From: Planctomycetales bacterium
GTDB lineage: Bacteria; Planctomycetota; Phycisphaerae; SM23-33
NCBI GenBank assembly: GCA_030631125.1
Contig: DAOVLS010000005.1
Location: 1 to 20,160 of the forward strand
Direction: 5' to 3'
DNA: 20,160 nucleotides
The position numbers and the translations under genes were made by a program. The notes beneath the pieces were generated by a model, which was given only the letters and a program-made list of their open reading frames with translations, had not been told where the DNA came from and did not search any database. Below are positions 1 through 7,762 of this stretch, in pieces (the first letter of the stretch is position 1; each line of letters begins with the position of its first letter).

Positions 1-99
1 ACTGCTGGAACCGGGGAAATAAAGCAAATTGTAAGAGTTCAGCCGTATGCTTCAGAAAAAGACCGAGTCGCGCAAGAAGCAATGGATATTGGGCATTAG
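1..99 (+). CDS. C-terminal end of an unidentified protein (5' end outside window)
   Basis: Frame 1 is open from the first base to a TAG at 97-99 and gives 32 residues containing EIKQIVRVQPYASEKDRVAQ. The composition (charged, few rare residues) looks like real coding sequence, and the other two forward frames are less protein-like: frame 2 stops at once and frame 3 reads Cys/Arg/Trp-rich. The stop lies inside the first units of the heptamer repeat that starts at 88, so the last few residues are repeat-encoded. I do not recognise the family. It would lie upstream of mtnP on the same strand, separated by a structured repeat element. Confidence 0.45.
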   Translation, partial: TAGTGEIKQIVRVQPYASEKDRVAQEAMDIGH

Positions 100-251
100 G
101 CATTGGGCATTTGGCATTGGTGGCACAGGCTTTGTGGAAGTTTTTTCTGTTTAATTCCACGATTCAATAAAATCTCATAATTATAAAGACAGAACGCACA
201 ATGACCCTTGACCACCAATGCCAAATGCCAAATGCCCAATGCCAAATGACT
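88..251. repeat. Inverted heptamer-repeat element upstream of mtnP
   Basis: The left arm (88-120) is four to five 7-bp units of the type ATTGGGC/ATTTGGC. The right arm (217-251) is the complementary type AATGCCA/AATGCCC. An exact 18-bp inverted repeat pairs 106-123 with 212-229. The 88-nt middle is AT-rich and holds further short complementary pairs (GTGGAA 134-139 with TTCCAC 155-160; TTCTGT 145-150 with ACAGAA 189-194). These two inner pairs are interleaved, so both could form only as a pseudoknot-like fold. It could be a MITE-like element, a transcription-termination or mRNA-stability structure, or simply paired repeats. No ORF in it looks real. Confidence 0.7.
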
Positions 252-333
252 GATACCTGACTCGCTCTTTTCTTCTGCGATCATTGCAAATGGGTGAACA
301 GTTACATCAAATTATATCAAGGAGACTTCTGAT

Positions 334-1215
334 ATGGCGAAAGTGAAAGTTGGGATCATCGGAGGAAGCGGGCTTGGCGATGCGATCTGCGCTGAAGGAA
401 CCGGCAAGTCGGTCAATGTCGGCACACCGTTCGGAAACCCGTCCAACGTCATTATTGAGGCCGATTGGCAGGGCGTTACAGTCGCCTTGCTCAGCCGCCA
501 CGGGCCGGGACATCTGATCAATCCTTCAGTGGTCAACTATCGCGCCAACATCTATGCGCTCAAAGCCGTCGGCTGTACGCACATAATCGCCTCCGGCGCT
601 GTCGGCTCGCTGCGAGAGGAAATCAGGCCTAAGGACCTGGTCATCCCGGACCAGGTGATAGACAAGACTTACCGCCGGACGCCGACGTTCTTCGATGACG
701 GCCTGGTCGCTCACGTGGAGTTCGCATCGCCGTTCTGCCCGGTGTTGCGGAAGCACCTGCTCAACTGCGCCGATACCATACAAACCAGAGTTCATGACGG
801 CGGGACTTACGTTTGCATGGAAGGCCCTGCCTTTTCCACCCGCGCCGAGAGCGAGATGCACCGTGCATGGGGCGGAGACCTTATCGGAATGACGGTCATG
901 CCCGAAGCCAAACTTGCCCGCGAAGCCGATATTGCATACGCGATGGTCACCCTGCCTAGCGATTACGACTGCTGGCGCCCTCACCCGACAGAACTGGACA
1001 AGCACGAACTTCTCAAGGAAATCATAGGTAATCTGACCGAAGCCACACAAAACGCCGTCGAACTGATAAAGACGGCCGTTGCCCGCTTCGGCGAGATCGC
1101 CGATACGCCTTCCCCGGCCCACAGCGCGCTGGAACAGGCGATTTGGTCGAACAGGGAGATGATCCCGCCCGCAGCAAAGAAGAAACTCGGCGTCTTAGTG
1201 GAGAAATATCTCTGA
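334..1215 (+). CDS. mtnP: S-methyl-5'-thioadenosine phosphorylase
   Basis: This 293-aa protein is a purine nucleoside phosphorylase family 2 member. It cleaves 5'-methylthioadenosine with phosphate to adenine and methylthioribose-1-phosphate in the cytoplasmic methionine salvage route. Visible signatures are the N-terminal GGSGL phosphate loop (10-14), RHG at 55-57, MEGPAFSTRAES at 162-173, and IGMT at 184-187 followed by PE. SDYDCW at 209-214 carries the Asp residues typical of adenine-specific MTAP rather than the Asn of guanine/hypoxanthine PNP. Length matches the family. The start is supported by AAGGAG at 319-324, 9 nt ahead. The C-terminal extension after residue 250 is common in bacterial members. 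The gene is followed 68 nt later by an amidohydrolase gene on the same strand, so the two may be co-transcribed. A related MTIP (6-oxopurine) specificity is less likely given SDYDCW. Confidence 0.93.
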   Translation: MAKVKVGIIGGSGLGDAICAEGTGKSVNVGTPFGNPSNVIIEADWQGVTVALLSRHGPGHLINPSVVNYRANIYALKAVGCTHIIASGAVGSLREEIRPKDLVIPDQVIDKTYRRTPTFFDDGLVAHVEFASPFCPVLRKHLLNCADTIQTRVHDGGTYVCMEGPAFSTRAESEMHRAWGGDLIGMTVMPEAKLAREADIAYAMVTLPSDYDCWRPHPTELDKHELLKEIIGNLTEATQNAVELIKTAVARFGEIADTPSPAHSALEQAIWSNREMIPPAAKKKLGVLVEKYL

Positions 1216-1283
1216 AGATTTGTGATTGGCGGATAAGATAACGCTTCCGGGGTGTATGTACAGGAAATCGAGGAGATACCACG

Positions 1284-2597
1284 ATGTCTGTGTATGAGCA
1301 ATTGCTGGAGTATATCGACGGCCTGAGCATTATTGACACCCATGAGCATCTGCCGATGGAGGCGGATCGGCCTGAAGAGGCAGACGTACTGAGCGAATGG
1401 TTACGGCATTATTTCTCAAGCGATCTGGTTTCGGCGGGCCTATCGGTTGATGAACTGGAAATCGTGCGGGATTCGTCGCGGGATTTGCTGAAGCGATGGA
1501 AGATGGTTGAACCGTACTGGCATGCCGCGCGGTTCACTGGCTACGGCCGACCACTGGACCTGGCGGCGCGCGACCTGTACGGTATCGACGGCGTCAGCGG
1601 CAGGACGATCGGCCCATTGAACGAGGCCTTCGTCGCCGCACGTGAAAAAGGCGGCCATTATAAGTACGTTCTGAAAGACAAGAGCCGCATCGCGCTGTCC
1701 ATCGTGGATTCCGATCTCGACTGCGATCGGGAGTTCTTCGCCTCGGCGTTTCGGCTTGACGAATTTATCTGCCCCACGCACCGCCGGGACATCGTGCGGA
1801 TCGGACGGGAACTGGACATGTCCGTCCACAGCCTCGACGACTGGAAGGAGGCGATGAGGCGTCGTCTGGAGCAGGCCTTTGACCGCCGGGGGTGTGTAAC
1901 GCTCAAATGCGGGCTGGCGTACAGACGCACGTTGCGTTTTGACAAAGTCAGCGCAGCCGAGGCGGAACGCGAATTCAATGTACTTTTCGCCGACGAAAAC
2001 TCGCCCGACAGGCGGGGCGACATCAAGATCGGAAAGGCCTTTCAGGATCACATGATGCATTACCTGCTCGGGCTGGCCGATAAGCGGGGGCTGACGTTTC
2101 AGTTCCACACCGGGATTCAGGAAGGAAGCGGAAACGTCATCGCCGACGTCAATCCCGTCCATTTGACCAACCTGTTCCTGGAATATGAGAACGTGAAGTT
2201 CGACATTTTCCACATGGGCTATCCGTACCTGATGGAACTGTCAAACCTGGCGAAGAATTTCCGCAACGTGTTTATCGACATGTGCTGGGGGCATATCATA
2301 TCTCCGGAGGCGGCCCGGCGGGGCCTGGTGGAGTGGCTGGACGCCGTACCGGCCAATAAGATCAGCGCCTTCGGAGGCGATTACGCTTTTGTTGATGGTG
2401 TTTACGGCCATCAGAAACTTGCTCGCGAGAATGTTGCAGCGGCTTTGGCGCAAAAAGTTGCCGATGGAGTGTTCGATCTTGACCGGGCCAGAGAGACCGC
2501 CAACTGGCTTTTCGTGGACAACCCGGTCAGGTTGTTCAATCTTGCTCCGAGACTCAAGGCGGCTCGCAAAGGCAAGGGCGCAAAGAAGCGATCTTGA
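1284..2597 (+). CDS. Amidohydrolase-superfamily metal-dependent hydrolase (uronate isomerase-like)
   Basis: This 437-aa protein has an amidohydrolase TIM-barrel layout. IIDTHEHL at 16-23 gives the HxH metal pair (H20, H22). Further likely ligands are H275 in FQFHTG, H310 in IFHMGYP and D366 in FGGDYAF. K208 in TLKCGLAYRRTL may be the bridging or active-site Lys. The long insert between the first and later strands and the late FxGD motif recall uronate isomerase and amidohydrolase-2 relatives. The true substrate cannot be read from sequence. GAGGAG at 1270-1275 lies 8 nt before ATG and supports the start. There is no signal peptide, so it is probably cytoplasmic. It lies 68 nt after mtnP and may share its transcript. 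A hairpin begins 2 nt after its stop. Confidence 0.8.
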   Translation: MSVYEQLLEYIDGLSIIDTHEHLPMEADRPEEADVLSEWLRHYFSSDLVSAGLSVDELEIVRDSSRDLLKRWKMVEPYWHAARFTGYGRPLDLAARDLYGIDGVSGRTIGPLNEAFVAAREKGGHYKYVLKDKSRIALSIVDSDLDCDREFFASAFRLDEFICPTHRRDIVRIGRELDMSVHSLDDWKEAMRRRLEQAFDRRGCVTLKCGLAYRRTLRFDKVSAAEAEREFNVLFADENSPDRRGDIKIGKAFQDHMMHYLLGLADKRGLTFQFHTGIQEGSGNVIADVNPVHLTNLFLEYENVKFDIFHMGYPYLMELSNLAKNFRNVFIDMCWGHIISPEAARRGLVEWLDAVPANKISAFGGDYAFVDGVYGHQKLARENVAAALAQKVADGVFDLDRARETANWLFVDNPVRLFNLAPRLKAARKGKGAKKRS

Positions 2598-2598
2598 A

Positions 2599-2617
2599 GG
2601 CGGTCGTACCGACCGCC
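2599..2617 (+). terminator. GC-rich hairpin after the amidohydrolase gene
   Basis: GGCGGTCG (2599-2606), a TAC loop and CGACCGCC (2610-2617) form a perfect 8-bp stem starting 2 nt after the amidohydrolase stop. No clean U-tract follows (GCTAAACATTCC), so it may be a weak terminator or a 3'-end stabilising hairpin rather than a classical intrinsic terminator. Confidence 0.45.
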
Positions 2618-2667
2618 GCTAAACATTCCTTTCACGGATTCAGCGAATCTGTTATCCTTCACAAACC

Positions 2668-4092
2668 ATGTTTGAAGCGTTGACAGACAAATTTTCCGGG
2701 ATTTTTCACAGGATGTCCGGGCGCGGGCGGATTACCGACCAGAACGTCAAGGACGCGATGCGCGATATTCGCCAGGCCCTGCTGGCCGCCGACGTGCACT
2801 TCAAGGTTGTCCGCGAATTCTGCGAATCCGTCGTCCAAAAGGCCCGAGGCCAGGAAGTCATCAAGAGCCTCCATCCCAGCCAGTTGATGGTCAAGATCGT
2901 CCACGACGAACTGGTCGAGTTGATGGGCCCGGTCGATACGCGGATTTACTACGTCTCGCCGCCGCCGACGATCATCATGATGGCCGGTCTGCAAGGTTCC
3001 GGCAAGACGACCACCTGCGGAAAACTCGCCAGGTTCATGCAAGCCCAGGGTAAGCATCCGATGCTGGTCGCCTGCGACCTCCAGCGACCCGCCGCCGTTG
3101 AGCAGTTGTCTGTGGTGGGCGAGCAGGTCTCCGTACCGTGCTTCAGGCTTGAAGGCGAGAAGAACCCCGTCCGCGTCGCGCGAAAGAGCATCTCCTGGGC
3201 GAATGAAAACGAACGCGACGTGGTCATCATCGACACCGCGGGGCGGTTGCACATCGACGAAGAGATGATGAAAGAGGCCGCCGACATCGCCCGTGCCGTC
3301 AGCCCGCACCAGATTTACCTCGTCTGCGACGCCATGACCGGGCAGGACGCCGTCAACTCCGCCAAGGAATTCAACGAACGCCTGGAACTGGACGGGGTGA
3401 TCCTGACGAAATTCGACTCCGACGCTCGCGGCGGGGCGGCCCTTTCGGTCAAAGCCGTTACCGGAAAGCCCATCAAGTTCATCGGCGTAGGCGAAAAACT
3501 CGAAGCCATCGAAGAATTCCACCCCGACCGCATGGCCGGGCGAATCCTCGGAATGGGCGACATGGTAACGCTGGTTGAAAAGGCCCAGGCGACATTCGAC
3601 GCCGAACAGGCCGAGGCGCTTCAGGCTAAGATGGCCAAAGGCGCACTGACGCTCGACGACTTCCTCGGACAGATGAAGCAGATGAAGAAGATGGGGGCGA
3701 TGAAGGACATCCTCAAACTCATGCCCGGCGTCGGAAGCCAACTCAAGCACATGGACCTCGACGGCGGTGAGATCGACCACATGGAGGCGATTATCAACTC
3801 CATGACCAAGGCCGAGCGCTCCGATCCTTCGGCTATCGACTCTTCGCGCCGCCGGCGGATTGCACGCGGTAGCGGCAGCGAAACGCAGGACGTCTCCGGG
3901 CTGGTCAAGTCTTTCACCGCTGCTGCCGGCATGATGAAACAAATGGCCGGGATGGGCATGCGCGACCGGATGCAATTCGCCAAGCAGATGGGCAATATGG
4001 ACATGTTCGGAGCCGGCGGATTCAAGGTCAAGCAGCGCTCCAAACGCCTGACCAAAAAACAACGGAATAAACGCAAAAAAAAGCGGCGGTGA
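2668..4092 (+). CDS. ffh: Signal recognition particle GTPase Ffh (SRP54)
   Basis: This 474-aa protein binds the SRP RNA and the signal sequences of nascent membrane and secreted proteins and delivers ribosomes to FtsY at the membrane. The N domain covers about 1-95. The G domain has P-loop GLQGSGKTT (107-115), CDLQRPAAVEQL, DTAGRL (189-194), TKFDSDARGG (247-256) and GVGEKLEAIEEFHPDRMAGR. The Met-rich M domain runs from about 325 (DFLGQMKQMKKMG, SSRRRRIARGSG for RNA binding). A strongly basic tail ends the protein. Length is in the normal range. No Shine-Dalgarno is visible ahead of ATG 2668 (context CTTCACAAACC), yet the N-terminus aligns with normal Ffh starts, so translation may be leaderless or SD-independent. 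The next ORF begins 13 nt downstream. Confidence 0.97.
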   Translation: MFEALTDKFSGIFHRMSGRGRITDQNVKDAMRDIRQALLAADVHFKVVREFCESVVQKARGQEVIKSLHPSQLMVKIVHDELVELMGPVDTRIYYVSPPPTIIMMAGLQGSGKTTTCGKLARFMQAQGKHPMLVACDLQRPAAVEQLSVVGEQVSVPCFRLEGEKNPVRVARKSISWANENERDVVIIDTAGRLHIDEEMMKEAADIARAVSPHQIYLVCDAMTGQDAVNSAKEFNERLELDGVILTKFDSDARGGAALSVKAVTGKPIKFIGVGEKLEAIEEFHPDRMAGRILGMGDMVTLVEKAQATFDAEQAEALQAKMAKGALTLDDFLGQMKQMKKMGAMKDILKLMPGVGSQLKHMDLDGGEIDHMEAIINSMTKAERSDPSAIDSSRRRRIARGSGSETQDVSGLVKSFTAAAGMMKQMAGMGMRDRMQFAKQMGNMDMFGAGGFKVKQRSKRLTKKQRNKRKKKRR

Positions 4093-4105
4093 TAAGGGAA
4101 AAATT

Positions 4106-4210
4106 ATGAAACATCGTATCGATGCCGACAAGATTGAGGTGATGGACGACGAAGTAGCCGATTTTCTGCGTCGTAAAACGCCGGCAGAGCGTATAGGGTC
4201 TTATGTTTGA
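4106..4210 (+). pseudogene. N-terminal piece of a small gene apparently split by a frameshift
   Basis: ATG at 4106 has AAGGGA at 4094-4099 ahead of it and encodes 34 residues, including KIEVMDDEVADFLRRKTPAE, before TGA at 4208-4210. The sequence fits the start of a small conserved protein I recall from Planctomycetota and other bacteria (a pattern like IEVVDD..A..LR.KTPAERL followed by FEANR-like helices). The next ORF, from 4203, carries exactly the expected continuation in the +1 frame. Removing one of the three G bases at 4196-4198 would give an unbroken 111-aa protein reading AERIGLMFEANR across the join. So this is either a one-base insertion (mutation or sequencing error), or a genuine overlapping pair coupled by an 8-nt overlap. 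The function of the family is unknown to me. Confidence 0.55.
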
Positions 4211-4442
4211 AGCGAATAGATTCACGCGTAGGCATGTCAGTGCAATCGTCGCTTCTCAATATCCCGACTGGGATGAGTCTGCCGTTCAGGAAGAAGTCAA
4301 ACGGAGATACCTTAACGACGAAGACGTAACCCAATATTGCATAATGCAGGAAGGCAAAAAGATCACTCTGTATGTTGCCTGGCAGGAAGAACTCCGCAGG
4401 TTGGCGAAGGGGCAGAATGGAAATTCATCAGGCGATGACTGA
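4203..4442 (+). CDS. Small conserved-type protein, probable C-terminal part of the split gene
   Basis: This 79-aa ORF contains MFEANRFTRRHVSAIVASQY and then DWDESAVQEEVKRRYL, a two-helix pattern typical of small proteins in which HPDWDE..V..EV.RR follows KTPAER. It overlaps the preceding 34-aa ORF by 8 nt (ATGTTTGA) and has no clear ribosome binding site of its own. It is therefore either translated by coupling or is the tail of a frameshifted gene. The end after residue 42 (acidic, then YCIMQEGKKITLYVAWQEEL) is not repeated elsewhere in the window. It overlaps the following methyltransferase start by 8 nt (ATGACTGA), indicating an operon with ffh and the methyltransferase. Confidence 0.6.
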   Translation: MFEANRFTRRHVSAIVASQYPDWDESAVQEEVKRRYLNDEDVTQYCIMQEGKKITLYVAWQEELRRLAKGQNGNSSGDD

Positions 4443-5358
4443 TGTCCGGACATCAAACCCGCCTCACGTGCGGAATCGAACGTGTCACGTCCTGGGCGCT
4501 GCCGCACTGGCAGCCAATAAACTTCGGTACGCTTTGCTTGGCTATCGCAGACCAAGGGATTTTTCACCTGCCCAAATCGACCGGTGCGTCAAGTATGATT
4601 TCGAGGTTGTCGATAACTGGCTGGCGTATCTCAACGAATATCTCGGCGAGCCGGCGGAAATAAACGGGAAAAACATCCTTGAACCAGGCCCAGGCCAGGA
4701 CCTGGGAATCGGGCTTATCCTTCTGGCCAAAGGCGCACGAAAATACAACGCCGTTGACGCACATGACCTCCTGTCCCAAAGCAGCGAAAAATTCTACAAA
4801 GATCTTTTCCATCGCCTCGAAAACGACGACCTGGATAAGTCATCTCTCGATGAGTTACGAGAACAATTGAAGCGAACACAATCGGGTCGGGCCGACCGGC
4901 TGAATTACATCTGGCGGGAGGATTTCGACCTTTCCGTATTGGACGGCGAAGGTGTGGATTTCGTCTTCAGCCAGGCGGCGTTTGAACATTTCGACGATGT
5001 AGCCCGAACAATCAAGCAACTCAATCAAGTAATCCGTCCCGGAGCGATTTTCCTGGCTGTGGTTGATCTTCAGACGCACACACGCTACCTCCGCAGCCGG
5101 GACCCGCTGAACATCTATCGCTATTCGGATTTCTACTATCGCCTTTGCAGATACGCATCCCAGCCGAACCGCCTCAGGCCGGTTGAGTACCGCGGAATCC
5201 TCGTCGATAACGGGTGGGAAAATATACAAGTCAAACCTCTGTCCGTACTGGATTCAGATTACCTCCGGCAGGTTCAGCCTCACCTGAACGGGAACTTCAT
5301 TGCCGAAGACAATCAAATGGAATACCTTACCGTCGTTATCTGCGCGACGAAGAAATAG
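4435..5358 (+). CDS. Class I SAM-dependent methyltransferase
   Basis: A protein of about 307 aa with a Rossmann-type methyltransferase core. The SAM-binding motif I is LEPGPGQDLG (about 82-91), a variant of the usual hD.G.G.G loop. An acidic residue follows in YNAVDAH, and DFVFSQAAFEHFDD (175-188) is the post-II/IV segment, with QVIRPGAIFLAVVD after it, as in Methyltransf_11/23 families. Substrate is not readable; such proteins often act on small molecules, lipids or sugars. ATG 4435 is chosen because it overlaps the upstream stop (ATGACTGA). An in-frame ATG at 4417 with AAGGGG at 4407-4412 is a good alternative and would add six residues. It lies between the small split gene and an FAD oxidoreductase, both on the same strand with short spacing. 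Confidence 0.85.
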   Translation: MTDVRTSNPPHVRNRTCHVLGAAALAANKLRYALLGYRRPRDFSPAQIDRCVKYDFEVVDNWLAYLNEYLGEPAEINGKNILEPGPGQDLGIGLILLAKGARKYNAVDAHDLLSQSSEKFYKDLFHRLENDDLDKSSLDELREQLKRTQSGRADRLNYIWREDFDLSVLDGEGVDFVFSQAAFEHFDDVARTIKQLNQVIRPGAIFLAVVDLQTHTRYLRSRDPLNIYRYSDFYYRLCRYASQPNRLRPVEYRGILVDNGWENIQVKPLSVLDSDYLRQVQPHLNGNFIAEDNQMEYLTVVICATKK

Positions 5359-5379
5359 ACATCGAAAGCGAGAAGGACT

Positions 5380-6744
5380 ATGGCAAAGGATGCACAAACC
5401 GGATGCATTGTGTTTCGACGTGAGATTCCCATCCGTCACGAAGTGGACGTATTCGTCGCCGGCGGAGGCCCGGCGGGCGCAGCGGCGGCGGTGTCGGCGG
5501 CCCGGCAGGGGGTGAGCGTCTTCCTGGCTGAAGGGCATAGTTGCTTCGGCGGGATGGGAACAGCCGCCCTGGTCCCCGCCTTCATGCAATTCGGAGACGG
5601 CGAGAATTTCCTCGCCGGCGGATTCGGCGAAGAAATCCTCACCCGCTTGCGATCGGTCGGCGGCACCGGCCCGGATGATTCAGCCAAAAACAGCAACGAC
5701 TCGATGGTCGGCATAAAGGTCGAAGTCCTCAAACGCGTCTATGACGAACTGGTAACAGAGGCTGGTGTGGAATTCACTTTTTGTACACAATTGATTGCCG
5801 TCGAGACGGATGGTAATCGCGTCGTCACCGCCATCTGCGCCGCAAAAAGCGGCATATTCGCCGTCAAGGCAAAGATTTACATCGACTGCACCGGCGACGG
5901 AGACCTGGCTTTCCTGGCTGGAGCGCCCTTCGAGAAAGGCGACGAGCAGGGCAACCTCATGCCCGGAACACTCTGCAGTTTGTGGGCAAATGTCGATTTC
6001 CAGGCTTGGAAAAAGTCCGGCTTGTCCCATCAGGACGCTCTGCCGAAGGCTTTCAAAGACGGGGTTTTCACCCACCATGACCGTCACCTGCCGGGGATGT
6101 GGCCGGTGTCGGAAAACATCGGCGGAGGGAATATAGGCCACACCTTCGGCACCGACGGTACGGATGAAAGGTCGTTAACCAAAGGCCTCGTCTGGGGCAG
6201 AAAGTCGATGCTCGAATACGAGCGTTACTACAAGGAGTATCTCGAAGGCTTCGAGAAGATGGAGTTGGTCGCCACCGGTTCGCTGCTGGGGCTGCGGGAA
6301 ACGCGGCGGATAATGGGCGATTACGTCCTGTGCCTGGACGATTTTCATGGCCGGGCCGTCTTCGACGACGAGATCGGGCGGTACTCCTATCCGGTCGATA
6401 TACATCCTGCCGGGACGGATGAAGCCGACTATGACAAGTTCAAGGATGAGTGGGATAATCTGCGCCTTGGCCCGGGTGAAAATTACGGTATTCCGTACCG
6501 CTGCCTGGTCCCGCAGAAACTCACAAATGTCCTTGTGGCTGGGCGGTGTATCAGTGCGGATCGATTTATGCAGAGTTCGGTGCGCGTGATGCCGGGCTGC
6601 TACATCACAGGCCAAGCCGCCGGCGCCGCCGCAGCATTGGCTGCTGAAAGAGCCACCGACACCCGCAGCCTCGACGTAACCGAATTACAGGCCCGGCTGG
6701 TCAAGATGGGCGCATTCCTGCCGAATACCAGTGTGGATTCTTAA
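5380..6744 (+). CDS. FAD-dependent oxidoreductase (FAD_oxidored family)
   Basis: This 454-aa flavoprotein has the dinucleotide-binding fold at the N-terminus: DVFVAGGGPAGAAAAVSAAR (23-42), then an acidic ribose-binding E51 and SCFGGMGT with C55. A second typical segment is YIDCTGDGDLAFLAGAPFEKG, and the C-terminal FAD motif is VLVAGRCISADRFMQSSVR. LGLRETRRIMGDYVL in the middle is also characteristic of the PF12831 group, which is abundant in Planctomycetota, often near carbohydrate-degradation genes. The substrate is unknown. No signal peptide is seen. The start is supported by GAGAAGG a few bases upstream. It follows the methyltransferase by 21 nt and precedes a GNAT gene by 16 nt, so it is probably in the same transcript. 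Confidence 0.88.
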   Translation: MAKDAQTGCIVFRREIPIRHEVDVFVAGGGPAGAAAAVSAARQGVSVFLAEGHSCFGGMGTAALVPAFMQFGDGENFLAGGFGEEILTRLRSVGGTGPDDSAKNSNDSMVGIKVEVLKRVYDELVTEAGVEFTFCTQLIAVETDGNRVVTAICAAKSGIFAVKAKIYIDCTGDGDLAFLAGAPFEKGDEQGNLMPGTLCSLWANVDFQAWKKSGLSHQDALPKAFKDGVFTHHDRHLPGMWPVSENIGGGNIGHTFGTDGTDERSLTKGLVWGRKSMLEYERYYKEYLEGFEKMELVATGSLLGLRETRRIMGDYVLCLDDFHGRAVFDDEIGRYSYPVDIHPAGTDEADYDKFKDEWDNLRLGPGENYGIPYRCLVPQKLTNVLVAGRCISADRFMQSSVRVMPGCYITGQAAGAAAALAAERATDTRSLDVTELQARLVKMGAFLPNTSVDS

Positions 6745-6760
6745 GTAAAAGGCCATGGGC

Positions 6761-7495
6761 ATGACCGTCGGGAAAAATGAAACGATAATTGATGCCATGG
6801 ACGATCGGGTCCGGCTGTTTCTGGAGAAGGACTCGGGATTCGCGCTCGCTTCATTCCCAAGCCGCGGCATCGAAATTCGAGAGTCCCCGGCCAGGACGGA
6901 CGAGCCGAAGAACCGTATGAAAATATACCGCCTCGGCGATGCGGCTTTGGTTACGGGAATACCTCGCGCGATATCAGTCATCGAACCGGTGATTCCGACT
7001 TTGGATATATTGGAATTATTTTCACCGATAGGTCTGGCCGAACTTAGCCGGGCGCTTGGGCCTAAGGACGCAGAATCGCTTTCTAACGGCCTGGACTATA
7101 CCATGACGAGCCGGAGCGACTTGCGTTTACCGAAGTTGTCTCCGATGCCCGAAAGGCTGCCCGAACTGCCGGATGAGCCGCCTGAAGAAGCCATGTTGCC
7201 TGTCCCGGTCCCGGGGCGGAAGACCATCGACGCTTTTGCAATCTGTCACGACGGCAAAAAGGCCTCCCGCTCATGTATCATATGGCTGTGCCCCGGCTTT
7301 GTAGAAATTGGCGTTGCGACCGAGGATGAATATCGAGGCCGAGGTTATGCCTCGGCCGTTGTGGCTGTTGCAACCCGATGGATTCTGGAACGCGGGGCAG
7401 TGGCTCATTACGGCGCATTCACCACGAACGTCCCATCCCTGCGGATTGCCAGGCGACTGGGATTCACACTGACCTGGCAGACAATCGGTGCGTGA
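6761..7495 (+). CDS. GNAT-family N-acetyltransferase
   Basis: A protein of about 244 aa whose C-terminal third is a GNAT domain: VEIGVATEDEYRGRGYASAV (181-200) contains the Q/RxxGxG/A acetyl-CoA loop as RGRGYA, followed by the helix VAVATRWILERG and the late motif TTNVPSLRIARRLGF. The first 150 residues are not an obvious second GNAT domain and include a Pro-rich linker (about 124-152). The acceptor is unknown. I prefer ATG 6761 over 6755 because AAAAGG at 6747-6752 is 8 nt from 6761 but only 2 nt from 6755. It is the last chromosomal protein gene before the tRNA pair and probably the end of the ffh-linked group. Confidence 0.8.
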   Translation: MTVGKNETIIDAMDDRVRLFLEKDSGFALASFPSRGIEIRESPARTDEPKNRMKIYRLGDAALVTGIPRAISVIEPVIPTLDILELFSPIGLAELSRALGPKDAESLSNGLDYTMTSRSDLRLPKLSPMPERLPELPDEPPEEAMLPVPVPGRKTIDAFAICHDGKKASRSCIIWLCPGFVEIGVATEDEYRGRGYASAVVAVATRWILERGAVAHYGAFTTNVPSLRIARRLGFTLTWQTIGA

Positions 7496-7591
7496 TGCGG
7501 CAAATGGAGTTGCAGCAGCGCCTTGTCGCCGATGTAACGGGCATGGCGCTTGATGTTCAGGATTTTACCCGAATTTGCCGACAAAGAGATG

Positions 7592-7621
7592 TTGACGATA
7601 GATTTACAGGTGTGTTATTAT
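7592..7621 (+). promoter_or_regulatory. Possible sigma70 promoter for the tRNA-Ile/tRNA-Ala pair
   Basis: TTGACG (7592-7597) and TATTAT (7616-7621) each match the consensus at 5 of 6 positions with an 18-nt spacer. Transcription would start near 7628, about 55 nt before tRNA-Ile, and would read through the heptamer array. It sits in an otherwise gene-free stretch after the GNAT stop. In the 7496-7682 gap I see only this promoter and the repeat array. Confidence 0.4.
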
Positions 7622-7644
7622 TCCATTTGTGGATTGTTTGTTTT

Positions 7645-7679
7645 CAATTGGAAATTGAAAATCGGCAATTGGCAATTGA
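7645..7679. repeat. Heptamer array upstream of tRNA-Ile
   Basis: Five phased 7-bp units (types CAATTGG, AAATTGA, AAATCGG, CAATTGA) end 3 nt before the first base of tRNA-Ile. The last 20 bp (7660-7679, AATCGGCAATTGGCAATTGA) recur exactly at 7836-7855, again 3 nt before a tRNA. The 12-mer 7659-7670 is inverted at 7763-7774, on the other side of tRNA-Ile. Confidence 0.85.
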
Positions 7680-7682
7680 TAC

Positions 7683-7756
7683 GGGCTCGTAGCTCAGTTG
7701 GCTAGAGCGCGCCCCTGATAAGGGCGAGGTCGTTGGTTCGAATCCAACCGGGCCCA
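7683..7756 (+). tRNA. tRNA-Ile (anticodon GAT)
   Basis: 74 nt. The acceptor stem GGGCTCG pairs with CGGGCCC (one G-U). The D arm holds AGCTCAGTTGG. The anticodon stem CGCCC/GGGCG closes the loop CTGATAA, giving anticodon GAT. The T arm is GTTGG-TTCGAAT-CCAAC. The discriminator is A and CCA is not encoded (ATTG follows). It is paired with tRNA-Ala(TGC), the couple usually found inside the 16S-23S spacer, but no rRNA is present here. Confidence 0.97.
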
Positions 7757-7762
7757 TTGAAG

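Noticed and set aside
270..320. Promoter for mtnP from TTGCAA and downstream AT-rich bases
   Set aside because: No -10 element at acceptable spacing was found.
2659..4131. Minus-strand ORF of 490 aa opposite ffh
   Set aside because: Antisense to an unmistakable ffh; the His/Leu/Asp-rich text is the mirror of its codons.
7518..7551. AGCGCC/GGCGCT inverted repeat after the GNAT gene as a terminator
   Set aside because: Only a 6-bp stem with a loop of more than 20 nt and no T-tract.
7378..7692. 104-aa ORF overlapping the GNAT end and running into tRNA-Ile
   Set aside because: It crosses the heptamer array and ends inside the tRNA; a chance frame.
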